The notes under the pieces: model-generated
The model's input: only the letters and a program-made list of their open reading frames with translations
What the model was told of the DNA's origin: nothing
The model's database searches: none
Source: Gemmatimonadaceae bacterium
GTDB lineage: Bacteria; Gemmatimonadota; Gemmatimonadetes; Gemmatimonadales; Gemmatimonadaceae
Reading direction: 5' to 3'
DNA length: 64,000 bases
Assembly: GCA_037721215.1 (NCBI GenBank)
Contig: JBBJNV010000024.1
Location: 1-64,000, forward strand
Shown here: one piece after another, positions 47,410 through 57,329 of the stretch
How the letters are laid out: each line of letters starts with the position of its first letter
How positions within the stretch are numbered: the first letter of the stretch is position 1
Program-made: the position numbers and the translations under genes

Positions 47410-48102
47410 TCAGGCGGCAACAGTCGCGAGAATAGACTCGAACAACGGAAGCCCGTCGTCCGAACCGAACAGGCAGTCGAGCGCGCGCTCCGGATGGGGC
47501 ATCATGCCAAGTACGTTGCCGTTCGCATTGACGATGCCGGCGATATCGTTGCTTGACCCGTTCGGATTGGCATGTTTACCGACCTCGCCGTCCGCACCCG
47601 CATAACGGAACACCACCTGGCCGGCAGACTCAATTTCTGCGAGAGTGGATGAATCGGCAGTGAATCGGCCATCTCCGTGCGCCACGGGAAGCGTCAGCAC
47701 CTGGCAATGGGCATAGCCTGACGTGAACATTGTCTGATTGTTCTCGACCCGCAGCTGAACAGGTGCGGACACAAACTGCAGGCTCTCGTTTCTCAACAGA
47801 GCGCCAGGCAATAGTCCGGCTTCGCAGGCTATCTGGAATCCGTTGCAGATCCCGAGTACGGGCCCCCCCCGTTTTGCATGGCTGGCGACTTCCCGCATGA
47901 TCGGGCTGAACCGCGCGATCGCGCCGGGGCGCAGGTAATCGCCGTAACTGAACCCGCCTGGCAGAATCACCACGTCTGCCCCCGCTAGATCGTAATCCTT
48001 GTGCCAGAGGTAAATGGCATCCTGACCAAGGGAGTCGACGATTGCCCGATAGGCGTCGTAGTCACAGTTGGAGCCCGGGAACGTGACGATGCCGAACTTC
48101 AT
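47410..48102 (-). CDS. purQ: Phosphoribosylformylglycinamidine synthase, PurQ
   Basis: Glutamine amidotransferase subunit, 230 residues. [37 protein letters not shown], the nucleophile Cys in [15 protein letters not shown] and the catalytic MPHPERALD are all present. It overlaps purS (ATGG..TAG region, four bases) and feeds ammonia to PurL. Confidence 0.96.
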   Translation of the reverse strand: MKFGIVTFPGSNCDYDAYRAIVDSLGQDAIYLWHKDYDLAGADVVILPGGFSYGDYLRPGAIARFSPIMREVASHAKRGGPVLGICNGFQIACEAGLLPGALLRNESLQFVSAPVQLRVENNQTMFTSGYAHCQVLTLPVAHGDGRFTADSSTLAEIESAGQVVFRYAGADGEVGKHANPNGSSNDIAGIVNANGNVLGMMPHPERALDCLFGSDDGLPLFESILATVAA

Positions 48103-48356
48103 ACCATCGCCGCCGACTCTATCTCGAAATCTTCAGTGACAGGATTTGCCAGTAATCGCTCGCACATCACGCGCGCTGAGTCGGTCGCTGCACTCATGTC
48201 GGGCGCTTGGGTGACGATTATGATATGCCGGCCGACGTGCACTTCACGCACCGAGTCAAACCCCAGTGAATGCAACGCTCCCTCAACTGCCTTGCCCTGT
48301 GGATCCAGCAAGCCCCGCCTCGGGGTGATGTGAATCGACACGCGATATGCGGTCAC
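48099..48356 (-). CDS. purS: Phosphoribosylformylglycinamidine synthase, PurS
   Basis: 85-residue subunit that bridges PurL and PurQ. Typical sequence: YRVSIHITPRRGLLDPQGKA, VEGALHSLGFDSVREVHVGR and ARVMCERLLANPVTEDFEIE. It is four bases from the end of pssA and overlaps purQ, completing a PurS-PurQ-PurL cluster. Confidence 0.95.
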   Translation of the reverse strand: MTAYRVSIHITPRRGLLDPQGKAVEGALHSLGFDSVREVHVGRHIIIVTQAPDMSAATDSARVMCERLLANPVTEDFEIESAAMV

Positions 48357-48359
48357 GTG

Positions 48360-49316
48360 CTAGGGCTCTGGCTGCCGGGGAGAAAAGCCACGCGGGGGTG
48401 ACCTGTCGCCATGCGGGGGTGGGCGACGCCTGCGTTTCCGGCGCTGCTGCTGAAGCTTTTCGTCGGGACCGATGTCAGGAACGGAAATCTCCGGCGGCTC
48501 CGGGTCGAACTCCTCGTCATCATCCGATATGACTTGTACATCGCCTCGCGGAAGCCTGCCGATCATTCCGAAGAGGACCGTTTTGCCAACGCCGTATAAG
48601 ACATACGCAATGAGAGCAGGGAAGTAGAACTGCTTCTTGAGCAGAATCACGCCGAGCACAACGGCAACAACAGTAATGGAGCCCAGAATCTCGCTTAACT
48701 TCCGATACCCGATGGTGGGAACGGCGGGGTAGGAAACGTTGCTGATCATGAGAAACGCGAGCGCGAGCATCAGGAACCGAAGCCAGAAATGCCATGGCAG
48801 ATCGGCCAGAATTGTTTCGTTGTAGAGTGTCGACTGGCTGAACCAGTAGTACGTCGCCAGTGTCATTCCAGCGGCGGGACTTGGCAGACCGTGGAAATAG
48901 CGTTTGGCCCGGCCTGCCTGCTCCACATTGAAACGGGCTAGGCGTATCGCCGCGCACACAACGAAGAAAAACGGGATGAGCCATTCCCAGCCTTCGCGAT
49001 TCAGGACGGCAAAATACATGATCATCGCCGGCGCGAGTCCGAACGAGATCACGTCGACGAGTGAGTCGAGCTCTGATCCGAACCGCGAGCCACTGCCAGT
49101 AGCGCGTGCGACGCGTCCATCGAGTGCGTCCGCAACTCCCCCGAGCACGATCAGGGTGCCGGCAAAGTCGAACTGGCCGCGGGACGCAGAGACGATTGCG
49201 AATACACCGCAAAACAGATTTGCGAGCGTCAGACCATTCGGCAGCACCACCACCGCCCGCCGCATTCGCCTCGGCGATGCGGCCTCGGCGCCGCCTGAAT
49301 CGCCCGTCAGGCTCAT
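48360..49316 (-). CDS. pssA: CDP-diacylglycerol-serine O-phosphatidyltransferase
   Basis: Makes phosphatidylserine. 318 residues with multiple membrane helices. The CDP-alcohol phosphotransferase motif DG-x2-AR-x8-G-x3-D-x3-D is visible as DALDGRVARATGSGSRFGSELDSLVD (quoted in parts: DGRVAR, GSELDSLVD). The C-terminal ~75 residues are charged and low-complexity (RRKRRRRPPPHGDRSPPRG) and are not part of the enzyme core. It overlaps psd (ATGA), the next enzyme in the same pathway. Confidence 0.93.
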   Translation of the reverse strand: MSLTGDSGGAEAASPRRMRRAVVVLPNGLTLANLFCGVFAIVSASRGQFDFAGTLIVLGGVADALDGRVARATGSGSRFGSELDSLVDVISFGLAPAMIMYFAVLNREGWEWLIPFFFVVCAAIRLARFNVEQAGRAKRYFHGLPSPAAGMTLATYYWFSQSTLYNETILADLPWHFWLRFLMLALAFLMISNVSYPAVPTIGYRKLSEILGSITVVAVVLGVILLKKQFYFPALIAYVLYGVGKTVLFGMIGRLPRGDVQVISDDDEEFDPEPPEISVPDIGPDEKLQQQRRKRRRRPPPHGDRSPPRGFSPRQPEP

Positions 49317-49966
49317 CTCTGGGGAAGGTCGGCCAGAACCGTCGTGCCGGCGGATGTGATCTGGCCGAGCTTGGCACGCAGCTTCGAATCAACCGGCAGG
49401 AACACATCGACGCGCGAGCCGAACCGGATGATTCCCATGCGCTCCCCCTGTTTCGCTACATCTCCGGCCTTGCTGTACGTGACAATGCGTCGCGCAATGA
49501 GTCCGGCGATCTGCCGCATGAGTATCCGGTGCGGCCCCGATTCGATACCGACAGAGCTCTGCTCATTTTCCAGGCTCGATTTTTCCGCGGCCGCGTTCAG
49601 AAACTTTCCCTTGTTGTAGTGCACGTACCGCACGATCCCATCAACAGGATACCGGTTGACATGGACGTTGAAGACATTCATGAAAATCGACAGGCGAAGC
49701 GCCCGCCCCTTCACAAAATTGGGTTCGTCAACTTCGGTGATCAGAATGAGCTTGCCGTCCGCAGGCGACACCACAACCTGGGAACCTCGCTCGCCGGAAC
49801 GCTCCGGGTCGCGAAAGAACCACGCAACCCACAGCGAGAGAATTGTAAGCACGATTGCCAGAAGCCAGAGCGCCCACGATCTGCGCGAGAGAGCGAGGGC
49901 AAACACGGTTGCGGCCGCAACGGCAGCGATAGCGATGAACACGTATCCTTCGCGGGCAATGCTCAA
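49313..49966 (-). CDS. psd: Phosphatidylserine decarboxylase (short, archaeal-type)
   Basis: Converts phosphatidylserine to phosphatidylethanolamine. 217 residues from TTG 49966 (TTGA overlap with purC). N-terminal hydrophobic helices ([40 protein letters not shown]) and [10 protein letters not shown]. The self-cleavage Gly-Ser that forms the pyruvoyl group is in [16 protein letters not shown]. The pssA-psd pair gives the organism PE as a major lipid. Confidence 0.92.
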   Translation of the reverse strand: MSIAREGYVFIAIAAVAAATVFALALSRRSWALWLLAIVLTILSLWVAWFFRDPERSGERGSQVVVSPADGKLILITEVDEPNFVKGRALRLSIFMNVFNVHVNRYPVDGIVRYVHYNKGKFLNAAAEKSSLENEQSSVGIESGPHRILMRQIAGLIARRIVTYSKAGDVAKQGERMGIIRFGSRVDVFLPVDSKLRAKLGQITSAGTTVLADLPQR

Positions 49967-50916
49967 ATCAACGCTCCAGTATCTGGCCGGGCATGGGTGA
50001 GGCGGCGGTAAATATCGAGGTAACGCTCACTGGTGGCAGTGATCACTTCCTCCGGCAACGGCGGGGGCGGATTCTCGCCATTCCAGCGGCAGGCCGCACG
50101 CTCTGCCTCCAGGTAATCCCGCAACGGCTGCTTGTCGAAACTTGGCTGAGGTCCACCCGGTGCGTAACGGTCGGCGGGCCAGAAGCGCGAGCTGTCTGGC
50201 GTAAGTACCTCGTCGACTAATATAACACGCGCGGGGTCGAATTCTTCGACCGCACCCGACGCATTCGCGAGGTAGCCGAACTCGACTTTGGTGTCGGCGA
50301 TGATGATGCCGCGTTCACCCGCAAGGCCTTGTCCAAAATCATAGATAAGCCGAGTCAAACGCTCCAGTTCAACTGCCGTTTCTGAACCGACAATTCCCCT
50401 CAACCTGCCGACGGTGATGTTTTCGTCATGTCCGGTATGTGCTTTTGTTGCGGGAGTGAAAATGGGCGCTGGCAGCCGGCTCGATTCCACCAGGCCGCGG
50501 GCCAGTGGTTGCCCGGCCATCGTGCCCGTCGATGCATACTCCTTCCATGCCGACCCCGAGATATAGCCCCGCATCACGCATTCAACAGGAAACACATCGG
50601 CGCGCACGCAAAGCATAGCGCGTCCTGTCAGCTCTTCGAGGTGCGGCGCGAGCTCCGGCAGATCGCTGCATATAGCGACTGCGTCGTCCAACAGCAGGTG
50701 GTGCCGGACCAGCGGTGCCATCTGGCGCAACCACCACGCAGTAATCTGTGTCAGCACCATTCCCTTTTCGGGTATGGCTTCCGCCATCACGATGTCGAAG
50801 GCGCTTACGCGGTCGGTGGCTACTATCAGTAGTCGCTCCGCATCCACTTCGTATACATCCCGCACTTTTCCTCTTCTCAACAGCGGCAGTGGCAACGAAG
50901 TGTGTGAGAGCAGCAT
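49963..50916 (-). CDS. purC: SAICAR synthetase
   Basis: Phosphoribosylaminoimidazole-succinocarboxamide synthase, 317 residues, the longer type. [28 protein letters not shown] (in part), [17 protein letters not shown] and [10 protein letters not shown] are conserved blocks, and [13 protein letters not shown] completes the active site. It overlaps the purB stop and the psd start. Confidence 0.96.
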   Translation of the reverse strand: MLLSHTSLPLPLLRRGKVRDVYEVDAERLLIVATDRVSAFDIVMAEAIPEKGMVLTQITAWWLRQMAPLVRHHLLLDDAVAICSDLPELAPHLEELTGRAMLCVRADVFPVECVMRGYISGSAWKEYASTGTMAGQPLARGLVESSRLPAPIFTPATKAHTGHDENITVGRLRGIVGSETAVELERLTRLIYDFGQGLAGERGIIIADTKVEFGYLANASGAVEEFDPARVILVDEVLTPDSSRFWPADRYAPGGPQPSFDKQPLRDYLEAERAACRWNGENPPPPLPEEVITATSERYLDIYRRLTHARPDTGALI

Positions 50917-52349
50917 CAGACGCGAATTTCGGCGTCGCTCAAGTCACTCCGGGAAGTACCAGCCAGCACGCCTGCCACCGTGCCGTCCAGAAACTCATCG
51001 ACCTGCTCGGGAGCACGCCCGATAAAGTGGCGTGGGTCGGCGGCAGCTGCGATTTCCCCGGCGCTGAGACCAAGCGCCCCGTCACTCGCGAGCCTGCCGA
51101 AAAGATCGTTGCCCGATGCGCCCTCCTTGAGAGCCCGTGCAGCAGCGATAGAATGCCGGCGAATCACCTCGTGTACGGCCTGCCTGTCACCACCCGCCTG
51201 CACCGCCTGGACGATGAGCTTCTCAGTCGCCATGAAGGGGAGCTCCGCCTCGATTCGCTGGCGTATCCGTGCACGGTGAACCTCGAGGCCGCCCGCAATG
51301 TTTGCCATCAGAACCACTATCGCATCGGTTGCGAGGAAAGATTCGGGGATCGACATGCGCCGGTTCGCGCTGTCGTCGAGTGTTCGCTCGAAGTACTGAA
51401 CGCTGTGCGTCTGGTTGGCGTTGCCTTCCAGCGACAGTACGAATCGCGACAGCGAGTTGATGCGCTCCGAGCGCATCGGATTCCGCTTGTACGCCATTGC
51501 CGAAGATCCAATCTGCTCAGTCTCGAACGGCTCTTCGATTTCTCCAAACGACTGCAACATCCGCACGTCGCTCGCGAACTTGGCAGCGCTCGCGGCCACG
51601 CCCGAAACCGACGAAAGAACGAACGCGTCGATTTTTCTCGAGTACGTCTGACCGGTAACAGGAAGAGACGCAGAAAAACCCATCCTGGAGGTCACCAGGC
51701 TGTCGAGCTGCCGCACTTTTTCATGATCCCCGTTGAAGAGCTCGAGGAAACTTGCCTGAGTGCCAGTCGTGCCTTTCACTCCCCGAAACGGCATCGTCGA
51801 GCGACGAAAGTCGATTTCCTGCAGATCGAGAACCAGATCCTGCATCCAGAGCGTGGCACGCTTGCCGACGGTCGTGAGCTGCGCTGGCTGGAGATGTGTG
51901 TATCCAAGTGTCGGCTCGTTTCGCCATTGACGCGCGAATGCTGCCAGCAACCTCAGGACGCCGATGATCCGGCCACGCAGAATGTCGAGCCCCCGCCGCA
52001 TGAGAATGAGATCGGCGTTGTCCGTAACGTACGCGCTTGTGGCGCCGAGATGGATGAAAGGCTTGGCCAGCGGGGCCGCGTCGCCGAACGTGTGTATGTG
52101 TGCCATGACGTCGTGGCGAAACCTTCGCTCGTAGGCCGCGACAGCATCGAAGTCAATGTCGTCGAGATGCTCCCCCATCTGCTGGATTGCGTCAACAGGA
52201 ATGTCCGTGCCGAGCTCCCGCTGTGCCTCTGCGAGCACAAGCCAGAGCTGTCGCCAAAGTTTGTAGCGGGCTTGCGGCGACCACAGTTCCAGCATTGCGC
52301 GCGATGCGTAGCGCTCTGCAAGGGGGGAGCTGTAAACGTCGTGCAACAT
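50916..52349 (-). CDS. purB: Adenylosuccinate lyase
   Basis: Acts twice in purine synthesis. 477 residues. [36 protein letters not shown] and the fumarase-superfamily signature [17 protein letters not shown] (mobile loop with catalytic Ser) are all intact. It overlaps purC by one codon. It resembles the longer, human-like PurB subgroup in size. Confidence 0.95.
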   Translation of the reverse strand: MLHDVYSSPLAERYASRAMLELWSPQARYKLWRQLWLVLAEAQRELGTDIPVDAIQQMGEHLDDIDFDAVAAYERRFRHDVMAHIHTFGDAAPLAKPFIHLGATSAYVTDNADLILMRRGLDILRGRIIGVLRLLAAFARQWRNEPTLGYTHLQPAQLTTVGKRATLWMQDLVLDLQEIDFRRSTMPFRGVKGTTGTQASFLELFNGDHEKVRQLDSLVTSRMGFSASLPVTGQTYSRKIDAFVLSSVSGVAASAAKFASDVRMLQSFGEIEEPFETEQIGSSAMAYKRNPMRSERINSLSRFVLSLEGNANQTHSVQYFERTLDDSANRRMSIPESFLATDAIVVLMANIAGGLEVHRARIRQRIEAELPFMATEKLIVQAVQAGGDRQAVHEVIRRHSIAAARALKEGASGNDLFGRLASDGALGLSAGEIAAAADPRHFIGRAPEQVDEFLDGTVAGVLAGTSRSDLSDAEIRV

Positions 52350-53752
52350 TACTGAATCACGAATTCAGTGGTGTACACCTGGCGCTGTCGCTCGAGATAC
52401 ATCACGATCGCACCCCGGCCGCCATAATAGTCCAGAGCTCTGGCGGCCGCCTCGGCATCCGCAATCGGGACCCTGTTGATCTGCAGAATTACATCCCCTG
52501 CCTGAATGCCCAGCTGTCCCGCCACCCGTTCACTGACGCTCTGCACGAGTGCGCCGGTGGCACGGCGGACATTTCGCTCGGCTCGAATCGCCGGCGTCAG
52601 TGTCACAAGCTGAATTTCACGCAGAACCGTAACCTTGGGCGCATTTACCTCCGGCAAATCGGCCACTTTGACACTCACGCGAATTTCTCTGCCATTGCGC
52701 TCAATCAGCAGTGGAACCTCCTCACCCACACGCAGCTCAAGGCGCTCTGCTTCCCAGTCGTAGGGAGTCCTGACGCTTCGCTCGCGCGACTGCACAAGTA
52801 GATCACCCACCTGAACTCCACCGCGCGCGGCAGGCGATCCGGGCACAACGGCGCTTACGAGAGCGCCTCTCATGAGTGTTGCGCCCTGCGTCCCCTGCGT
52901 CCGCCGAGGCTGGGCCTTCAGCTTGAAGCCCACCCAGGGCCGACGCACAACGCCATGGGCCAGCAGGTCTTCAGTTACCCGCCGCGCGCGGTTGATGGGG
53001 ATTGCGAAGCCCAGTCCGATCGAGCCGCCACTGGGGGAGAAGATCGAGCTGTTGACTCCAATCACTTCGCCCAGCGCATTGACCAGCGGGCCGCCCGAAT
53101 TTCCAGGATTGATCGATGCGTCGGTCTGGATCATATCTACGTAAACTCCGGCGCCGGCACTCTCGGCGGGAAGATTGCGGCCGGTTCCGCTCACCACGCC
53201 TGCCGTCACGCTTGGCTCTGTATTGTCGAGGAGAAAACCATAGGGGCTTCCAATGGCTATTGCCCATTCGCCTACCAGCAGATTGGAGGAATTGCCCAGC
53301 GGAGCAACCGGAAGGCCCCGGGCGTCGATCTTCACAACGGCGAGATCGTTCGATTCATCCGCTCCGAGAAGCCGGGCCTGGTATCGCGTGCCGTCGCGGA
53401 GTGCAACCGATATTCGCGTCGCTCCGTTGATCACGTGAGCATTCGTAACAATCACCCCATCCGCCGAGACGATAAATCCCGACCCGAGTCCTTCGGAAGA
53501 CCGGCGGCCTGATCTGCCGCCAAAAAATTGCTCATAGAAATCAGCGGGTACCCGTTCGACTACCTCTGTCTGAACAGTGACTACCGACGGTGAGACGCGT
53601 TCCACCGCAGAGGTGATCGCGGTACGGCGCGCCGCCGAAACTTCAGCCGAACGATCTGCCGCCCCCTGACTGGCCTGCGCTGTGGACGTCGTGCTGCGCT
53701 CGCAGCCCGAGACGCATAAAATCAATGCTGCGCCCAGACAGACTGATCTCAC
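52349..53752 (-). CDS. HtrA/Deg-type serine protease, lipoprotein
   Basis: 467 residues. Lipobox VSGC at Cys17 predicts membrane anchoring in the periplasm. Trypsin-like triad: H106 (VTNAHVING), D136 (ESNDLAVVKI) and S219 (NPGNSGGPLVNALG). Two PDZ domains follow: the first around GALVSAVVPGSPAARGGVQVGDLL, quoted in part, and the second around GQLGIQAGDVILQINRVPI. It is an envelope protein quality-control protease. It overlaps both neighbours within an otherwise metabolic series. Confidence 0.95.
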   Translation of the reverse strand: MRSVCLGAALILCVSGCERSTTSTAQASQGAADRSAEVSAARRTAITSAVERVSPSVVTVQTEVVERVPADFYEQFFGGRSGRRSSEGLGSGFIVSADGVIVTNAHVINGATRISVALRDGTRYQARLLGADESNDLAVVKIDARGLPVAPLGNSSNLLVGEWAIAIGSPYGFLLDNTEPSVTAGVVSGTGRNLPAESAGAGVYVDMIQTDASINPGNSGGPLVNALGEVIGVNSSIFSPSGGSIGLGFAIPINRARRVTEDLLAHGVVRRPWVGFKLKAQPRRTQGTQGATLMRGALVSAVVPGSPAARGGVQVGDLLVQSRERSVRTPYDWEAERLELRVGEEVPLLIERNGREIRVSVKVADLPEVNAPKVTVLREIQLVTLTPAIRAERNVRRATGALVQSVSERVAGQLGIQAGDVILQINRVPIADAEAAARALDYYGGRGAIVMYLERQRQVYTTEFVIQ

Positions 53753-54411
53753 GTATCGTCCCGGGGAGGCGAACGCCGGCCGAGCTGGCTCAGAAATCGG
53801 TCCACTCCTCGATCAGTGAGCGGATGGAGAAGCAGCGAATTGAGAACCTCGGGCCGGATCGAAACAATCTGAGCACCCGCTGATACGCACTCGGTGAACT
53901 GCGCCGTGGTGTGAGGCGACGCCACCATGACGTCGCATTCGCAATTGCTGGCTTCGAGCAATGCCCTTATCTCACTGACGGTGCCGGCACTTGTCTGGCC
54001 CTGTGCATCGAGATCGTCGAGGGAAACCCGAACCATGGATGCGCCAGCCTTCGCCGCCAGCACCGCCTGAGCACCATTGAAAACGAAGTTTGCGCACACT
54101 GAAACACCTTCCATACTGAGGCGGTGCATCGGTCCCACGGCATCTTCAACGAGCGGAAGCTGAATCACGATGTGATGAGAGATCTTCGATAGTTCGCGCG
54201 CCTGATTGTACATATCGGTTTCGCTGATCGCTCCGACCTCGACGCATATCGGAATAGCAAACTCGCTGGCGATGGTCTCGAGCAATTCGAATCCGGCGCC
54301 GGAAGTGATCCCGGCGCGCACGCCACCTCCCAGCATGACACCGTCGGCCAAACCCGCCGACCAGGATTTTCGAATTTCCTCGACCGATGTACTCTCGACA
54401 AAAATGTTCAT
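53749..54411 (-). CDS. Transaldolase/FSA-fold protein lacking the catalytic lysine
   Basis: 220 residues, the length of the small transaldolase/fructose-6-phosphate aldolase group, and alignable from start to end: FVESTSVEEIRKS ... GLADGV ... IPICVEVGA ... ARELSKISHHIVIQLPL ... GVSVCANFVFNGAQAVLAAKAG. The Schiff-base lysine expected in VVKxP is Q84 (VIQLP). Asp6 is Glu6, and the TNPS motif is LGGG (27-30). The fold is probably kept but not the aldol chemistry. Role unknown; a binding or regulatory function is inference. It overlaps htrA and abuts truA. Confidence 0.8.
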   Translation of the reverse strand: MNIFVESTSVEEIRKSWSAGLADGVMLGGGVRAGITSGAGFELLETIASEFAIPICVEVGAISETDMYNQARELSKISHHIVIQLPLVEDAVGPMHRLSMEGVSVCANFVFNGAQAVLAAKAGASMVRVSLDDLDAQGQTSAGTVSEIRALLEASNCECDVMVASPHTTAQFTECVSAGAQIVSIRPEVLNSLLLHPLTDRGVDRFLSQLGRRSPPRDDT

Positions 54412-55185
54412 TCAGTTACTCAGATAAAGGTCCGGTGGATATTCGACGCGTTCCAGATACAGGGCGTGCGCTGGCGCTGGCGCAGATACTTCTTTGTTGT
54501 CTTCTGCCTCCAGCAATCGCCGAAGTGTGCCGGCACTCTTTCGGCCGCAGGCGATGTCCAGCATTGTGCCGACGAGAAACCGCACCATGTGGTGCAAGAA
54601 ACGGTTCGCGCGAATGGCGAAAACCATCCCACCCTCACGGTCACGCCAGGACACTTCATGAACATCGCAGATGTGATTGTCAGCGGCGGGAGCTGTGCCC
54701 CTCACCGCGAAGCCACGAAAGCAGTGCCGCCCCGCGAGCGCCAGTGCGGCGGTATCGAGCGCAGCCCGATCGAGCGGACGGCGCCACACGAGCTCGCGCC
54801 GCCTTCGAAATGGCGATTCCGCATTTTCGTCCGTTCCGACCAGGTAGCGATACGCCCGCGAGCTTGCGCTGAATCTTGCGTGAAATTCGTCCCGCATTTC
54901 GTGCGCTGCGGCGACCCACAGATCATCGGGCAAGATCGAATTCAGCGCCCGTCGCAGTTCCATGGGGTCCCATGTATCTCTCACCCTGACTCCAGCCGAC
55001 TGTCCCAGCGCGTGCACCCCGGCGTCGGTGCGACCGGCCCCGGTGACGGCAATGTGCTCCTCGCAAAGTCGGGAAAGACAGTCCTCCAGAGCTCCCTGAA
55101 CCGTCCTCACATTCCGCTGACGCTGCCATCCCGCGAAGCGCGCGCCGTCGTACTGCAGAACGAGTTGGACGCTTCGTGACGGCAT
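54412..55185 (-). CDS. truA: tRNA pseudouridine(38-40) synthase
   Basis: 257 residues from ATG 55185 (MPSRSVQLVLQYDGARFAGWQRQ). The frame is open for another 104 codons upstream, but TruA proteins start here. The catalytic Asp54 is in TGAGRTDAGVHALGQ. FLHHMVRFLVGTML is the second family landmark. It is the first gene of the long minus-strand series and is divergent from the 55370 gene. Confidence 0.95.
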   Translation of the reverse strand: MPSRSVQLVLQYDGARFAGWQRQRNVRTVQGALEDCLSRLCEEHIAVTGAGRTDAGVHALGQSAGVRVRDTWDPMELRRALNSILPDDLWVAAAHEMRDEFHARFSASSRAYRYLVGTDENAESPFRRRRELVWRRPLDRAALDTAALALAGRHCFRGFAVRGTAPAADNHICDVHEVSWRDREGGMVFAIRANRFLHHMVRFLVGTMLDIACGRKSAGTLRRLLEAEDNKEVSAPAPAHALYLERVEYPPDLYLSN

Positions 55186-55369
55186 TTCGCAAGCTATCGC
55201 TCCAATTCCCCAGCGGCAAACTTGCCTCAGCCGGCCCTCTCTGGCTGCGCCCCTGAAGAATTCCAGTCGTTGCAGCCGTCGTGGGGACACCGCCGTCGTG
55301 GGGCGTTGACAATCCAATCGTGAAACAGCAGACTCAGCACGCTGACATCCGCTCCTCCTTACTGACTCG

Positions 55370-56269
55370 ATGGCACCACGCACACTAGCTACGCTCGCCA
55401 CAGTACTTTCCGGGGCCCGTGACGCCGACGCTGCCTTCACGCTCCTGCAAGCCGAAGCGTGGGATATCGATCGCTCCGCGCAGCTGGCGCTTTTCATGTG
55501 CGACTCGAGACGTCAGCTGATTACGGAAAAGCTGGTGCCCAATGCCGGCGGTGTAGCTCGAACTCCGATGAACGTCGCGATCGATCACCTGCCTGCACCC
55601 ATCCGGCGGGCACTGAACTTCGGCACGACTCTCGCCGATTTTGGCGCCGAGTCCGACGACTACATGAAGCTTCTTGGTGTGACGGCCGCGCAGCCTGGGG
55701 GAATTCTCACGGTCCGCGGCCTGACACTCGACGGCGAGCTGGCCGGATTTGTCGCAATGCATGAAGCGAAGCGCCGGTTCGGCCCCCGCGTAGTCGAGCG
55801 GATCTCCCCGGCGCTTGACCTTTTTGCCCTCGCGTTCGAACGGATTGCCGAACACGACGCGCGATTTGAGGCCGTACGCGTTCTGGAGGAGCTGACCCGG
55901 AACATCCACGCCGAGTACAACCGGGCGGTGCGGGACCTGAAGGCGGAGGTGACCGAATTGCGGGCGAACACCGTCCTCCCAGCCGCGCGGGATGCAACAC
56001 GCATCGCGGAGCTCGAGAACGCCGCCAGAGCGTCGTTCGCGGAGGCACAGAGGCGGGCTGAAACACTCGCCGCAGTCGAAGATCAGGTCTCGCTTGCCGT
56101 GGAAAAACTGCAAAAGGCCCATGCGGATCTTCGTTCTCAAAGTCAGCAGTCGCGCATCGACGCCGACTTGATTTATGACGTGCAGCGCGCCTTGAACGAG
56201 GACAACGGCGGGGCAGATGCGGCTGCCGTACTGAAGAAGATCAGAACCATCCTCGCTCGACGCGCCTAG
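55370..56269 (+). CDS. GAF-like domain plus coiled-coil protein, unknown
   Basis: 299 residues. The first ~165 residues are globular and look GAF-like (FALAFERIAEHDARFEAV follows a region with GILTVRGLTLDGELAGFVAMHE). From about 170 on it is a long alpha-helical coiled coil (LEELTRNIHAEYNRAVRDLK and LENAARASFAEAQRRAETLA) with a short C-terminal helix. No signal peptide, membrane segment or output domain. It lies 10 bases before trpD in the same direction. I do not recognise a named family; a sensory or scaffolding role is possible. Confidence 0.75.
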   Translation: MAPRTLATLATVLSGARDADAAFTLLQAEAWDIDRSAQLALFMCDSRRQLITEKLVPNAGGVARTPMNVAIDHLPAPIRRALNFGTTLADFGAESDDYMKLLGVTAAQPGGILTVRGLTLDGELAGFVAMHEAKRRFGPRVVERISPALDLFALAFERIAEHDARFEAVRVLEELTRNIHAEYNRAVRDLKAEVTELRANTVLPAARDATRIAELENAARASFAEAQRRAETLAAVEDQVSLAVEKLQKAHADLRSQSQQSRIDADLIYDVQRALNEDNGGADAAAVLKKIRTILARRA

Positions 56270-56279
56270 CTCGCCCCCC

Positions 56280-57329
56280 GTGACGTCGATTCAGGGTTTC
56301 ACGCCGCTTCACGCGGCAATCGTAAAGCTCGCTCATCATCAGCAGCTGACCCGTGACGATGCGGCCGAGGCGTTCGGCGTGATCATGCGCGGAGAGGCCA
56401 GCGCGCTGCAGATCGCTGCGATGCTCATGGGGTTGCGCGTACGCGGGGAGAATGCGGCGATAATTACCGGGGTAGTCAGAGCGCTGAGGAAGGTGATGGT
56501 ACGGTTGCCGGCAATAGACCCCGACAGCCTGGTCGATACCTGTGGCACTGGCGGGGGCGTTGTACCGACGTTCAACATTTCTACCGCCGCGGCGCTGCTC
56601 GCTGCGGGTGCCGGCGTTCGCATCGCCAAACACGGCAACCGTTCGTTTTCGTCTCGATGCGGCAGTGCGGATGTTCTCGAAGCACTCGGCGTGATGATCG
56701 ATGCCCCACTCGCGTCAATGGCCGCCGCTCTGAAAGACGCGGGAATCGTTTTTATGTACGCCCCGTTAATGCATCCAGCCATGAAGCATGTGGGTGCAGT
56801 ACGGCGCGAGCTCGCGATACCCACTGTCATGAACATCGTCGGCCCCCTCGCCAATCCGGCAGGCGCGCGAAGGCAGGTTGTAGGTGTCGCAGATGCAAAC
56901 CGCGTCGCGACGATGGCCGGAGCCCTGGCCGACCTGGACGCGATTCATGCGCTCGTCGTTCACGGCGAGCCAGGAATTGATGAGGTTTCACCGCTTGGCC
57001 TTACCCAGGTCGTCGAGATTCGCGATGGCGCCACCACCGAATGGACCATCGATCCATCGGACTACGGGCTCGCAGTGACCGACGCAAAGGAACTCGCCGG
57101 TGGTGACCCTCGCGCTAATGCACAAATAATTCTGGACGTACTGGGCGGCAGCGGAAGCGAGGGGGCGCGAGCCGCGACGATACTGAACGCGGCGGCCGCG
57201 GTATACGTCAGCGGCCGTGTCGACAGCTACGCAGCCGGAATCAAAGTTGCTCGCGATGCCTTGTCAGGCGGACTCGGCCTCCAAGCCCTCGAGAAGCTCA
57301 GGCGTGCAAGCCCCAGTTCCCACCTTTAA
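56280..57329 (+). CDS. trpD: Anthranilate phosphoribosyltransferase
   Basis: Second step of tryptophan synthesis. 349 residues from GTG 56280. PRPP/Mg motif: LVDTCGTGGGVVPTFNISTAAA (quoted in part), then AKHGNRSFSSRCGSADVLEALG and GPLANPAGARRQVVGV. Its TAA shares bases with the TAA of lexA on the other strand (57326-57329), so the two genes converge with overlapping stops and no room for a terminator. Confidence 0.96.
   Translation: MTSIQGFTPLHAAIVKLAHHQQLTRDDAAEAFGVIMRGEASALQIAAMLMGLRVRGENAAIITGVVRALRKVMVRLPAIDPDSLVDTCGTGGGVVPTFNISTAAALLAAGAGVRIAKHGNRSFSSRCGSADVLEALGVMIDAPLASMAAALKDAGIVFMYAPLMHPAMKHVGAVRRELAIPTVMNIVGPLANPAGARRQVVGVADANRVATMAGALADLDAIHALVVHGEPGIDEVSPLGLTQVVEIRDGATTEWTIDPSDYGLAVTDAKELAGGDPRANAQIILDVLGGSGSEGARAATILNAAAAVYVSGRVDSYAAGIKVARDALSGGLGLQALEKLRRASPSSHL

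Noticed and set aside
46239-47435. 398-codon plus-strand open frame opposite purL
   Set aside because: It is a shadow of purL, His/Arg-rich with no family pattern.
50748-52355. 535-codon plus-strand open frame opposite purB
   Set aside because: It is a shadow of purB; the composition (His, Arg and Cys-rich) is typical of antisense frames in GC-rich DNA.
55186-55497. 104-codon N-terminal extension of truA
   Set aside because: The sequence is low-complexity Ser/Arg/Ala and antisense to the start of the 55370 gene; TruA starts at MPSRSVQLVLQYDG.
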